A DNA stretch of 64,000 bases from Aculops lycopersici (Eukaryota; Arthropoda; Arachnida; Trombidiformes; Eriophyidae). The stretch is taken from NCBI GenBank assembly GCA_015350385.1, contig WNKI01000003.1, positions 1,893,730 through 1,957,729 of the forward strand, read 5' to 3'. The notes beneath the pieces are model-generated. The model was not told the DNA's origin and did no database searches. It was given only the letters and a program-made list of their open reading frames with translations. Position 1 is the first letter of the stretch. Each line of letters starts with the position of its first letter. Shown piece by piece: positions 23,222-34,733 of this stretch. The position numbers and the translations under genes were made by a program.

Positions 23222-24681
23222 TTTTGGGAAATATTTGCTAGATTTGTTGTGAATTGGTTATTATAACTAGTGATATATTTAATTGGTTTTGGTTTGCTGA
23301 TCAAATAGAGGAGTAGTTAATAGTTGCAAATGTGACTTACAATTATAAATGGTATAAATATGGTGTAAACACATTTTGTGCATGTCAAAGAATCGGTAAA
23401 ATCGGGTGGCCACGGCCGCTAAAGCCCAACTTTTGCTACTTTTTCATTCTACTCTCGTCGGTGCATGGCGTCGCAAATGGGCGTGGCTTAAGCCCGCTCC
23501 CAGAGCCTTCAAATGTAACCTTGGCGCGGACTAGACCGTCTGTTGGGTGTGATAGGTGTGGCGGATTGTCGTTCGAGGAAAATCCCGTTCACAATGCCCA
23601 TTTTGCTTTCTAATACGCGTAAAAAGTAAAACAGTGGTCTTTTTACCTTGAAGGGGACAGCAGCAGCGTGTCAATATTTTCCCCACGTTCTGCTTAACAT
23701 TCTCTCTATCCTCGCTTATCGTGCATCTTGTTATTATTCATTGAGTTCGAGCGAAACCAACTCGAGGTTCGAGCTTAGAATTTGGCCTAGATTTTGTTGT
23801 TTCTTTCTATCCGGGATAATGATGAAAAGGCTAGGAATTTTTTAGAAACGAGAAGATATCAACATAGAAATCTCCATAGAACGATCTCAGCTACCTTTCT
23901 CTCCTCCTTCATTGATTGCTAAATTTTTCGACCCAAATCTAACAGGAGAAAGAACAGACGAGGAGAGTACGAACTCGCGAGGGATGGAGCACTGAATTTG
24001 CGCCCGAGTTGTTCACTAGGGGGCGCTTTTTGGGACAAGATGGCGAATTTTGTTGGTCTGGTCAAACAAATTTTGGAAACTTAAGAGAAATGTCACTCCC
24101 TACAACACGAGCACAAGTTGTTTGTCGACGTGCAGCACACCAGTAGCACTAGTGAAACCAACAGCTCTAGCAGTTCGCAGAGCAAGCCAACACAATATGC
24201 AAAACCAATCGTCACTCGGGGAGGCGCATAGCGTTTTTTGCTTGTGTGCGTGTGTCAAAAATGGCGACATTTTGTCTGGTTCACTCTGACAGACATGCGC
24301 GCCCCTCGGTGCGAGACGCGGAGGCGCGAGCACCAGTCAGCAAATTAACGTGTTAATGTGGAAGGCTTGCAATGCTCATCGCCAGTCTTACCCCTCTCCT
24401 GAAACGCTACCTTTGACACTGCTACTAGTGGACGAGAGTGAAAAACTCAACTCCATGTTTTGCTTGTCGGTCAAGCGGCTTCACTCTTGCTTCTACTTTG
24501 AAATGTTCATATGTGATTGAGTGAGAGTTTATGTACAGTGTATATATACATGCACATAGCACCTCTCTGCAACTTCTCATTCACTGTCCGACGCAAACCA
24601 ACGATCGTGAGATTCATTCCCTTGCTGAAACCAAGAAGTCAAGTAATTTTCATCAAACCCAAGAGCCGGCATCCATAAACC
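23222..24681. other. Divergent spacer between endosulfine and the HSF-like gene
   Basis: No gene recognised. It should hold the promoters of endosulfine (minus) and of the HSF-domain gene (plus). Confidence 0.4.
24536..24550 (+). promoter_or_regulatory. Possible TATA box of the HSF-like gene
   Basis: GTGTATATATACATG lies about 140 bp before the start codon at 24682, with an initiator-like TCATTCACTG some 35 bp downstream. Placement only; no experimental support. Confidence 0.35.
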
Positions 24682-25419
24682 ATGCTATTTCCGCAGAAAT
24701 TGTGGACATTAATTAATCGCGGCGATGCAATTGGAGCGGTAAAGTGGAGCGAAGATGGGAGGAGTTTTCATTTGGACGTTGGTCATCTGAGTGATAGGTG
24801 TCTTGACAAAGAGAATCGCTTGTTTCGCACCAGAAAACCTAGGTCCTTTATAAGACAATTGTATTTATATGGCTTCAAGAAGATGCCCCCAGATTCATTT
24901 ACGCATCCATTCTTTCAACGAGGCCGCCCAGATCTACTACCTCTAGTCAGGCGCGACTATAAGGGATATCAAGCAGATCCCCGAACACCTGTAGTGTCAT
25001 CCACCACTTCAGTTCAACAAAAGACAACAGCAATCAAAAACATGGCGTCCACGCCATTAGCTTCTAAGAACACCAATCAACAAGCGCACCAGCAGCCACT
25101 GACCTCTTCTACCACAGAGACCGTGGCACCTCAAGCGAGAGTGCCGCTAGCAACTCTCACAGAGGGACAGACGCAATTTACAGTCTCACAATCAATATCT
25201 TCAACTTCGACAACAGTCTCACAATCTGTGTCGTCATCGTCGGCGTCATTGCAAAAGTCTCAGGATACGCTGTATTTTTTGGATTTAGACCAGCAAGAGC
25301 AAATGTATGAGTGCATTGAGGTTTCTGCCTCGCAACTGGAGGCAGAGCTATCTATTGACTTCAACTATGATAACTACGATTCATTGGTATATTATGACAA
25401 TGATAACATTAATAAATAA
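24682..25419 (+). CDS. Short HSF-domain protein, single exon
   Basis: Predicted nuclear DNA-binding protein. The first 95 residues form a heat-shock-factor-type winged helix: FPQKLWTLINRGD, VKWSEDGRSFHLD, the recognition helix region RSFIRQLYLYGFKKM (canonical HSF1 has SFVRQLNMYGF), and FTHPFFQRGRPDLLPLVRR. After it come Ser/Thr/Gln-rich residues and an acidic, Tyr/Asp-rich tail. Only 245 residues long, it shows no heptad-repeat trimerisation domain, so it resembles the divergent HSFX/HSFY/HSF5-like relatives more than HSF1. ATG 24682 lies just before the domain. There is no intron. The terminal codons AAT AAA TAA contain an AATAAA hexamer at 25411-25416, so the 3' UTR may be very short. The end is 87 bp from the converging Bicaudal-C stop. 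Confidence 0.82.
   Translation: MLFPQKLWTLINRGDAIGAVKWSEDGRSFHLDVGHLSDRCLDKENRLFRTRKPRSFIRQLYLYGFKKMPPDSFTHPFFQRGRPDLLPLVRRDYKGYQADPRTPVVSSTTSVQQKTTAIKNMASTPLASKNTNQQAHQQPLTSSTTETVAPQARVPLATLTEGQTQFTVSQSISSTSTTVSQSVSSSSASLQKSQDTLYFLDLDQQEQMYECIEVSASQLEAELSIDFNYDNYDSLVYYDNDNINK
25411..25416 (+). terminator. Poly(A) signal overlapping the last codons of the HSF-like gene
   Basis: AATAAA forms the last two sense codons, immediately before TAA. Cleavage about 10-30 nt downstream would fit the short gap to the convergent gene. Confidence 0.4.
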
Positions 25420-25506
25420 TTTCTTGATTGAATTCATATTTCAGATTTTGATAGCCTTCTTGTCTGTAGAACTTTTGTAGCTATTATTATATGCCAAGTA
25501 TCATAA

Positions 25507-28500
25507 TCACATCGACCAAATATCACTAAGTTCTCCTTGGCCAGAGTTCTGGCTTGATTGGCCGCCCACGACGTTAGACGTCGATGAAATGTTATCCTTG
25601 TGGCGCCGGCTCCTTTCTGCGCCCGGCGCAGCGTCAAAAGTGGAGCTAGATGCCGAGGAAAGTGAGCGATTGCCAGATACCGATTGTATAGTAGATTTTA
25701 CCTCGGCAATGGCCAAAGTTAACTTGCGCCTATGTCCATAGTTGATGCCAAGTTTTGCAAAATCGTCCTCCGTAAGACTCAATAACATTTCCAAGTCGAT
25801 ATCATGCTGAGTAAACAAACTCAAATACTGAACCAATTGGTAGCGAGCTAGGAACATGGCCAATTTCAAGCAAGAGGTTAGATTTTGATTATGTCCGCTG
25901 CTCGATCCTTGGCGCTCGTAATGTTGTTGCTGGTGTTGGTTATTAGTATAATTATAGCGATTATTATTGACATGGTCGAAGGTAGATTTGGTTTGTTTGG
26001 CTGATGATGTTGCTGTCGTTGGTGTATTATTATTAGAGTCCATTATCAAGGCCGATGAACTAGAATGTGTGTTCTTGTTACTATTATTATTGTTGAAACC
26101 AGTAAAAATTTTGCCACTTACACAGCTGCCATTAACCGAAGTGGATTCCGCATTGGCAGAGGTAGCAAGTTGTTGATGCAATTGTTTTTGTTGTTGTTGT
26201 TGTTGATCTGATGTTGAGGTCAGCGACAAAGATTGTAGACCACTAGCTAATTCTTGTAGTGCAACACCTTCGTTCGAGTATGAGATGCGACGTTCGTCAG
26301 CCAGGTTACTTGAAAATAGTGGACCTATGCTAAGCTTCTCCTTCATCATGGGCTCTGATACCGACTTTGAGAAGCCCAGGCCGGCCCAATACGGCGTTGG
26401 CTGGCGAGTCTTGTCAAAGTTGGGATCTAGGATGGCCCTTATAGCTTTCATTTGGAGTTCAGTGCTAAGCTGGTTAGTATTATTTTGGCTTGATACTGTC
26501 GAGTTTGATGGACTGTTTGAAGCTGTTGTGGTTGGTTGGCTAGATGGTGTTACATGACCATCATCCAGTGCCAGTAATTGTTGTTGCTTTTGAAGTTGAT
26601 GTTGTTGCTGCAGGTGGTGATCAATAAGTGAGTCAATGCTAGCAAGCTCAAAATCGTCCAACTTAAGCACCTGCTTTCGAACCTCGAAGAGTAGGCGAGA
26701 ATCCTTTTCCGGTCCACGAACCACAATTGATTTCGTATTCTGTCGTTGCTTTGGTTTAATTAAAATGCTGATCTGCCTCATCTGTTCCATCAGTTTTGTA
26801 ACCTGAACTGGATCTAAATCTTGTCCCTCTTTAAGATCAAATATTAAAATCAAGGGCAAATAACCCAAGAGTTCCTGCCATGCACTGTAGACTGACTCAA
26901 AGTTTGGCCCCTTAATCACAATGGCGGTCTTTCGATTGGTCATGCTATTCATACTTGCTGCCAAATTTTGATTGCTTCCATGGAAACCGCCTTGGCTATT
27001 GGCAAGCGAAGAGACTGCAGCATTCAAGAACGATGATGCTGTTTGCTGCTGCATACTTGAACTACCATTGCCACTTCCGCATAGAGAGGCCAAATCATTG
27101 ATGCTTGAGGACGCCGAGGATGTTAAATTTGTTAATGATTGTGCACTTGTTAGTGTTGTATGATTCTCGATTGATGATGATGTTATATTTGCTGCACTCA
27201 AGGCGGCTGCTGCGGCAGCAACAATACTAGCACTTGAGCTACTATTACTAATGTTGTTATTATTATCATTACTAGATGGTGTTGTTGTAGTTGTCAAGTC
27301 GGGCATCGTTATCACTGCACCTGTTGATTGCATTATAGATCTTAAGTTACAGTTTGCTCTGCCTGCAATAAAAGAATGATGCTGGACAGCAACGTCGATG
27401 GTCATAGTCAATGGAACGTTGATTGTGCTGGCACGAAATCCTGTCAAATATTCTATTAATACGGAAATACCTTGTCTTAGTCCAAACAAATGAGATCTAG
27501 CCCCGCGTACGGCAACCGTAATTATTCTTGACGAAGCAAAATAGGAATTGTTGTTGCACTTGGAGCTATCACATCTAAATGTTATTGTAATACCGTAGCT
27601 CTGTTGTATAGCTTGCAATTGAGGCGATTGTGGATCGAGAGTAGGTGGTGAGTGTAACCCATTATTTAATGGCAAGTCGAACTGTAGGGTTATGGGCAAC
27701 ATTTCGCGTATTCTACAACGCGATTGCTCAACACCCTCAGCAGAACCCGCGATCGAAACTTGATTAGATTTCTCGGCCGTATTAGTTCGATTAGAATCTG
27801 GGAAATGAATATGACATCCGGTCTCGTCCATGACACGTTGTATTGATCGTCCACCCTTACCAATGATATGCGAGTGATCAGTAAATGCAACGTCCATCTT
27901 GAGTGTTACCCGGTTGCGTCTTGTATCTAATTGCTCGAATATTATTTCCTTAGCTGCATTAATAGAATTAGGACTACCCGTAATACGTACATGCGGATCT
28001 TTCTTAGACTTTGTGCCAGGTTTTAGCTTAGGTGGCCACATTATTTGTGTGTTAGTTGATCGCATGACTCGTCTAAAGAAGGAATCAGCGTCACATCCAA
28101 TATTTGAACCCTCTTCGAATGCAATAGAAGCACAGGAAAGATTCAAGTAGTTTCGTCAAATAGTCGAGGTGTTGTGTGATCAATAATAGTATATTATAGT
28201 CATTTAGTTTCAATGGTCATTGCGAGTTATCGTTTGGAATAATATATCATCGAGGCGTAATGTTTTCGTCGAGGGCGGCGGCGACAGCGACATTAGTGGT
28301 AGTGGCAGAGATAATGATGATTCAACAAGTTGACGAGCCAATATGGGATTTAGCCATTTTCCGTTGCGAGAGAGTTAGTTGTTAGTGGTGAGATAGATAT
28401 TATTGTTAGATATCTAGATCACGAGAGAGCATTAAGTGCGGGAGGGGTACAAATCATGTAGACAGAAAGAAAAGGGCATGTATTAGATCAGACAATTCAG

Positions 28501-28657
28501 ACTGGATGTTAGATCTAATCTATGATTTTTGATTTGACCTACCGTGAAGCATCTGCTCGAATCTTTTTCGATCAACTTTGACCCGCTCCTCGACTAGCTC
28601 GCCATCGTTCTCAGCGCCACTGGGCGCTTGTTGCTGAACATCCAACGGAATCGACAT
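25507..28657 (-). CDS. BicC: Bicaudal-C, KH- and SAM-domain RNA-binding protein
   Basis: Cytoplasmic translational repressor that recruits the CCR4-NOT deadenylase to target mRNAs. Two exons: 28657-28543 (ATG; MSIPLDVQQQ, ending RVKVDRKRFEQMLH, donor G|gtaggt) and 28112-25507 (acceptor cgaag|AGGG), 906 residues in all. The phase-1 join restores QMLHEGSN, as in BICC1 orthologues. KH-type domains follow: FFRRVMRSTNTQIMWPPKLK, the second with the intact loop HSHIIGKGGRSIQRVMDETG, and a third with IAGRANCNLRSIM, where the second Gly of GxxG is missing. A Ser/Asn-rich linker contains the conserved PYWAGLGFSKS, and the C-terminus is a SAM domain (LFTQHDIDLEMLLSLTEDDF). The frame opening at 28146 uses TTG inside the intron and is not the start. 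Confidence 0.93.
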
Positions 28658-29767
28658 TTAGGCAACCTTGGCTTCCTCTCGCTCTCTCTCTAATGAGTTG
28701 GCCTCTACTGTCTATATCAAATATAAGTTGATGAATTTTAATAGAATATAATTGATTTGTGTGTTTGTTTGTAAATGTAGTTTTGTGTATATGTACTGTA
28801 TCACGTTTGGTTTTGTTTTGGCTGACAATGTGTTTGAAGATCTAGTTGCCATCAACTAAATCTTTCCGGACACAAAGGTGAACTGAAAGCACTATGGTTG
28901 TTGACCAGTTAACTTATATACAATATGATCTAACAAAACAGTCCTTTTTTGAACTTAGTTCTCGTGTAATGATGATGTTGGTATAGGTGATGTTGGTGAC
29001 TAATGATGATGGTAGCTAGGCGAGAAAGTGCACACTAGTCTCGGTATGGTCTTTGGTAATGAAAGTGGTGGTGGTTTGTGTATGGTTAAAGATGGTGGAG
29101 GTGGTTGCTGGTAGGACTAGTTTGTTTGAAGGTCTTGGATAGATTAGGGCTATTCTTTCGCGAACACAGATCACAACAATGAGATCAGTTCCAATGGCTG
29201 CCCGCCGATATATCGGGCGTTTAAAAACACCGTTGCACAACCAGCAACCACCACATCTCGTATCATTCCTCAAAGAATCGCACGCATTCGAAGGCAGACA
29301 TCGTGCAGTTGTCGCCATCGTTGTCTCCACTGCCGACATCCACTTGCTCACATGGCAAATCGATACACGACGAGAAAAACTCAATGGGAGACATCTTCAT
29401 TGTTACAGCAACTTCCCATCCAACTGTTGGAGAAAAATTGAAGTGGCTTTGGCAGAGGCTTGCTTCTTTTTCCACTGTTCGCGCTTCCATATCTTATGTT
29501 AATCTTCATTTGAAAAGCAACAGTAGCACATTGAACGGGATCACAATGATCATTATGCTCGATAGCGATTCAGATGGAGACATCTTATGCTCGCCAACAG
29601 ATCTCTCACAAGACATCAGATCGTCAGGGTTGACGGGAGAAGATCCGATAGCTGGAGTGTTTATCTATATTAGATGTGATTATCTTGAAAAACTATTTGT
29701 GTTCAACGTTCGAATCAACAAGTGAATAGTCCGATTGGTTTATTCTGATCAAACAATTCAGATTTGG
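28658..29767. other. Spacer between Bicaudal-C and phosphorylase kinase gamma
   Basis: Overlapping frames on both strands at 29016-29725 have no recognisable domain. One CAACAAGTG copy is at 29716. No gene is supported. Confidence 0.45.
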
Positions 29768-30871
29768 TTAAGAGTTCGCGAACAAAGCAGCCCTATTCTG
29801 CAAATCTCCTCGCTTGACCCAATGCTGGTAAACTCTAAATGCGCAACCATCTATAGCTTTGCGCAATGATTTAACCAAGTATGGATTGCTTCGGATCAAA
29901 TCTGGATGCAGAGATTCTGGTGTAAATCGGAGTTTTCTAACCCGAATCGAAGCTCGGACAACTAGAACCAACGTCCTAAATCTTCTTTTGGCACTTGTAC
30001 TTATCTGGCGAGGGACACCTGAGAAGAATTCATGTTTCATTGCATCTGCTGCCTTAATTCTATTCCGGGGTTCCATTGTTAGTAACTTTCTAATTAGATC
30101 CTTAGGCGCATCGGTAATACTATCCCACTCAGGTGATCTGAATGTATATTTGCCTTCCATTATACTCTTCAACATTTGGTACTGTCGCCGATGCCAAAAG
30201 GGCGGAAATCCAGCCAACAGTGTATACATAACAACGCCACAGGCCCACATATCAACGGCCTTCTCGTATCCACCTGTTCCCTCGCATAAAGCTGCTTTTA
30301 GAAGTTCAGGAGCTAGGTATCCAGGTGTTCCACAGAGCTCGAATAAAAGCTCGTTCGGAGCTAAAGGTTTCGCAAAACCAAAATCACTAACTTTTATATT
30401 GAAATTGTCATCTAGTAATATGTTTTCAGGTTTGATATCTCTATGTACAACATTCTTGGAATGAACATAATTAACTGCCTCAAATAACTGTCGCATAATC
30501 TGACGTGTTCTTTTCTCTGAAAGTGCAACAACTTTCGTTAAGTAGTCAAATAATTCACCATTTTTACACAATTCAAATACTAAAAATATATAAGTGCTTG
30601 ACTCAAAGACGTCATATAATTCTATGATATATGGATGGCCGGCCATCATCCTTAGAACGCTAATCTCACGCCAAGTCGCTTGTCTAATAGTACATCCGGT
30701 GGAATCTTCCATATCTGCTGAAACATCAATAATTTTAGCCGCATATTCGTTACCTGTTGCTTTCTCGATACAACGTCTAACGGTACTGGATACTCCGCGA
30801 CCTAAAATTTCCTTTGGTTCAAATCTAGCATAAAAGTCAAATGCAACATCTCGGCCAGGCAATTCGTCCAT
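29768..30871 (-). CDS. PhKgamma: Phosphorylase b kinase gamma catalytic subunit
   Basis: Ser/Thr kinase that phosphorylates glycogen phosphorylase, catalytic part of the alpha-beta-gamma-delta complex. The single exon of 367 residues begins at ATG 30871. Visible are the Gly-rich loop LGRGVSSTVRRC (23-34), catalytic Lys46 in AAKII, HRD at 143-145 in VVHRDIKPENILL, DFG at 163-165 and GTPGYLAPELL. Between DFG and APE sits Glu (ELLFELCGTP) in place of a phosphorylatable residue, the feature that makes PhK gamma constitutively active. EGTGGYEKAVDMW contains the family-specific insert region. The last 80 residues match the position of the calmodulin-binding autoinhibitory region, basic and hydrophobic (RRFRTLVLVVRASIRVRKL). 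Length agrees with vertebrate orthologues (386-406), but their genes have many introns and this one has none. Confidence 0.93.
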   Translation of the reverse strand: MDELPGRDVAFDFYARFEPKEILGRGVSSTVRRCIEKATGNEYAAKIIDVSADMEDSTGCTIRQATWREISVLRMMAGHPYIIELYDVFESSTYIFLVFELCKNGELFDYLTKVVALSEKRTRQIMRQLFEAVNYVHSKNVVHRDIKPENILLDDNFNIKVSDFGFAKPLAPNELLFELCGTPGYLAPELLKAALCEGTGGYEKAVDMWACGVVMYTLLAGFPPFWHRRQYQMLKSIMEGKYTFRSPEWDSITDAPKDLIRKLLTMEPRNRIKAADAMKHEFFSGVPRQISTSAKRRFRTLVLVVRASIRVRKLRFTPESLHPDLIRSNPYLVKSLRKAIDGCAFRVYQHWVKRGDLQNRAALFANS

Positions 30872-33030
30872 AACAATATTATACTGATAACAATAATAGG
30901 ATGAGTGGGTGATAACGGAATAAAGTTTCTGTATGAATGTATAACATAGAAATATTATTACACTAAATGATATAAAAAATAATTATACATATATGTATAT
31001 ATATATATATATGACTTTATATAAAGATAACTGGTTACAATTGAATGTATGTGTCGCAAAATGTATCGCCAACGATAGCAAAAGTAGATATTGATGTTTC
31101 GATATCAATTTGATATCAATGTATTCGTTCGTTCGGTCGCCCGCTGGTTCTTGGCAAAGGCGAGAGCCGCGCGATAACAACGAAGACTTTGCTCAACCAA
31201 ATAACAACAATACTGCTTGTTGCTTTCTGTTACTTTTCGCCGCCGGGTTCTCGCGCCCGGCTCAGTGAAAGCGGAGTGCGCGTGTGTCTGGTTGTTTGTC
31301 ACTAGCAACAACAACAACAGCAGCAGCAACAATCTTTATTCTCTCTCTCTCATGCGGCAATTGATTTTGCATATGGTTAGCCTTCTTTACTGCACTGCAG
31401 TGCATAGTGCTGCTGTTGCTGTCGCTGATCCACAACGACAAACGAGTTGCGATTGTCTTGTGTTCACTTGTCGTTCACAAGCGAGATTGCGATTGATGGT
31501 TGGCCAAGCTAAAGTCTGCATCAAAATGCAGCTCTGTTGGTTCTGTGTTGCATGACTTGTGCGACGATTGGGAGATTATGTTTGACTTTTTGGTTTTGAT
31601 GTTGCTGTTGCAGAGTCTAAAATTCAAAATGGCGCCAACAATTCGCCAGCGAACTTTACCCAAACTAGCGAACTTTTTTCCTTTCTTGTCCATTGCTCCG
31701 CAATAAGGGAAGTGAATATTCCTTCTCTGGCCTCATTCGAGACTCTAGATCCGCGTTAGTTTTTATATGTCTCGATTCTGAAAAACATGTATCAAGTCAA
31801 CTATTTTCAACCCCATCTTATCTAATTCAAATAAATCAGGTAATTACTAGACTTAATCGCAAAATAAACAGACACAACCAACAACGAAGAAAGCTAAGGA
31901 ATCATCTCAGTGTGATTATGCTAGCAAACTAGTCAATCGTAATAGAGAGAAAACCCGACCGCCAATCATGAGCAACCGGATAGAATTTTCCATCTGGGAA
32001 TTTCACTGTTGTCGATTGTCCTCGTGGATTTGCTTGATACAACCACTTTAATGATCAAACAACCATGTCGACGATAGACAAACAAAATCATTTTTTTTGC
32101 AATCGGCCAACGTTAAGATTAACAAAAATCATCGAGTTGGAAAATTTCCCCACTCTTTCAGAGATAAGCTAACTGGAAAGAAAACTATTCCTCACAATAA
32201 TCACTTCTCAGTCTTTGCATGAATGATCTTATTCAGAAACTTATCATGCTTGTTGCTACACAACATCATTGGTTTGAGACTATCGATCACAACCGGAACT
32301 ATCGCAACAATCTCAAGTGAATCGAGCGCAGTAACCCAGCAACCATTGAACACAGAGATTTTGGTCTAGTCAAGTATGGAGTGAAAAACCCGACATCCAG
32401 TTGGAGTGCAGACGCTGAAAAAAGATATAACAACTACAGGTAGGTGGAAATTTCAGCATCAATCAGCTGGTTGTCACCAGACTGAAACTTTTGAATCGCA
32501 CATCGACGAGATAGCTGAACTTTTCTACCACTCTGTGGTCATAGTCGTCGTTGTCGCCATCACCAACGCAACTATCTTCATCAACAGTAACAGCGACATT
32601 GTAGTTGCACTAACGTAATTATAAAGATCTTAGATGATGTGATCTAGCTGGTTGTGGTTGCGATTTAGCCATCGACCACTATAGCATCTCAATTTTGTCG
32701 AGTGGAATCAAACAATGGGAAAGATAACAATGCCGTTTGTCATCGAATCAGAGACGAGTTTGTTAAGTGAGGCAAGTTGAATCGACGCTACATCAAGGAG
32801 TCTATGAAGTTTGACGGAGTCGCCAAGATCGAGTATTAGAAGTGCCAATTGGTAGAGATGCTGATATATGTCATCAACCGATACTATTACGATTCTGTTA
32901 TTGAGAAGATAATCAGCAGATTAGATATCCATCTAAAAGTGGAAATCGTGTAGCCTGCAGATCCACGCATGCCAAATCACACTAATTCAAAACGACGCCT
33001 ATGGTCAGTCTTTGAAGCTTTCAAACAGTC
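30872..33030. other. Spacer upstream of phosphorylase kinase gamma
   Basis: Contains an AT-dinucleotide run at about 30985-31012. No frame resembles a gene. It should contain the promoters of the flanking divergent genes (kinase on minus, unknown gene on plus). Confidence 0.4.
30985..31012. repeat. (AT)n microsatellite
   Basis: A short run of TA/AT dinucleotides about 120 bp upstream of the kinase start codon. Confidence 0.85.
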
Positions 33031-34110
33031 ATGAACTTTAGCTTGAAGTCGAACAAGGAGGTTGATCAGCTATTCAACGATGAAGGTCCGAACAGAGGTT
33101 TGCATCCAACAACATGCATGAAAAAGTCAACCCATTCACTCATCAGGTCAACCAAATCCAACAAAATAATTTATGCTAGAGATTTCATATTGACAGTATT
33201 GACTCTCATAGTATACCTACATTCTTTTGCGATCTTTATCGAAACGAACTCTCCCTATGTACATCAGAATGATAATTTGGACAAAACTTCAACTAGCTTG
33301 AAAAACCAGAATGCTGATCATCTTACAGAGATGTATCGGTACAATATACAACCCATAGTAAATCCTTCGATGAGAAAATTGAAATTATCGACAACTAGAG
33401 TCAAACTCCGAAGTATACATGCTCCAACACTCAGGTTTCTCGTCGATCAGCCATTTGGCGATCAAGCAAACGATGCTTCGAGGCAATTTGATGGATTTCG
33501 TCGACAGAATGGCAAAAAACAGATGGCGCCAGCGTATACTATCTGGCCTAGCTTTGAAGTAAACCATCTTGCTCGCGTCGAAGAAAATAGTATTTACAAG
33601 TCACCGTCGACTCGAGTGCCCAGAGGCCGAGGGCAGAGGAAAGTTCGAGAATCATCGGCTTTACCTATTAGAAGGGTAGGACAAGGCCGACATAGTAGAA
33701 ATGTCTTGACAGACCAGTCTCTTGACACACGCTCGACTATGGCGGATGCAGCAAAACAAGATGCTACTAATCAGGCAACAAGTGATGATTATGAATCAAC
33801 GGACGGTAGTGATTCTAAGATTGATTCAACACCAGATGAGGCAATTAAACCTGGAACTAACGATTCGTCAGATGAATCACCTGAAGAAGACGACACAACT
33901 GATATAGATAGGATTGATACCTCCAACGACGACGAAACAAAGAGATCGCAGATCAAGAGCTTCTCTCTGAGTGGTAAAGCCGAACCACTTCAAGCCGAAA
34001 CAAATAGGATGTTTGATTCGCCAGTTTACCCTCCGGGCGATGCAGAAAGACTTTATTCTGATGCGCTACTGGTATACGTGAAGGACTTTAATAATAACAT
34101 AAGTAGATGA
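33031..34110 (+). CDS. Unrecognised single-pass or secreted disordered protein
   Basis: A 359-residue frame from ATG 33031. Residues about 48-70 (RDFILTVLTLIVYLHSFAIFI) form one hydrophobic helix, so the protein is probably type II membrane-bound or uses an internal signal anchor. The rest is hydrophilic: basic around residues 130-230 (RGRGQRKVR, RRVGQGRHSR) and strongly acidic around 245-300 (Asp/Ser/Thr/Glu). There is only one cysteine. The end, MFDSPVYPPGDAERLYSDAL then LVYVKDFNNNISR, faintly recalls the pancreatic-polypeptide fold (P-P-x-x-A-E-x-L-(x)n-Y), but the spacing is two residues short and there is no amidation signal. Function unknown. It could have further exons. Confidence 0.5.
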   Translation: MNFSLKSNKEVDQLFNDEGPNRGLHPTTCMKKSTHSLIRSTKSNKIIYARDFILTVLTLIVYLHSFAIFIETNSPYVHQNDNLDKTSTSLKNQNADHLTEMYRYNIQPIVNPSMRKLKLSTTRVKLRSIHAPTLRFLVDQPFGDQANDASRQFDGFRRQNGKKQMAPAYTIWPSFEVNHLARVEENSIYKSPSTRVPRGRGQRKVRESSALPIRRVGQGRHSRNVLTDQSLDTRSTMADAAKQDATNQATSDDYESTDGSDSKIDSTPDEAIKPGTNDSSDESPEEDDTTDIDRIDTSNDDETKRSQIKSFSLSGKAEPLQAETNRMFDSPVYPPGDAERLYSDALLVYVKDFNNNISR

Positions 34111-34733
34111 GAAATAATGACGCTAGCTCAATTCCTTATATATTCGGCGTGATATGGAAATGTTTCTTCTCTCGTCAAATCCATACGGATCTGGTATACA
34201 GCGGAACTCAGACACCAGGAGACACTATCAGTAGAGTATCATCAAACATGAATGGTTCAAGCACCACTATGATGGTTACATCAAGATTCAGAATTTGACA
34301 AGTTGGAATACCCTGCTGAACTCGAGAGAAAGTTTGTTGGTAAAAATTAACCAGGTGATTCTAGTGTCTTGTCCCCTTCAGGTTGGATCAAGCTCCGAGG
34401 AAGATTGTTGCCATCCAGTCTCGTTGGTATTGAAGATTGCGGCTAATTTTCTTATCTAGATAAGAGCTACTCATCCACATGGCGTACTACAACTTCAGCA
34501 ACTGACCGTAGTGTGGAGCAACAGTTGTTGCTCTCATTCATCGAGGCAAACCTCATTGATCTAGCTTTCTGGATTAAACAAGAATCCAAAAAGAGTGAAA
34601 AGCTAACAGTCCACTGTCGTGGTTGTTTGTTGGAAGTCGGAGACGAGGAGGGGAGGGCAGAGTTTGACTTGCTTGTTTGCCAACTTTCACGAAGTTCGTT
34701 GAATGTCTTGACCTCTTCTTACCTGAAAGTAAA

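Noticed and set aside
33970..34110. Neuropeptide Y/F precursor
   Set aside because: The PP-like segment is not after a signal peptide, is two residues short between the helix positions and has no amidation site; kept only as a weak observation.
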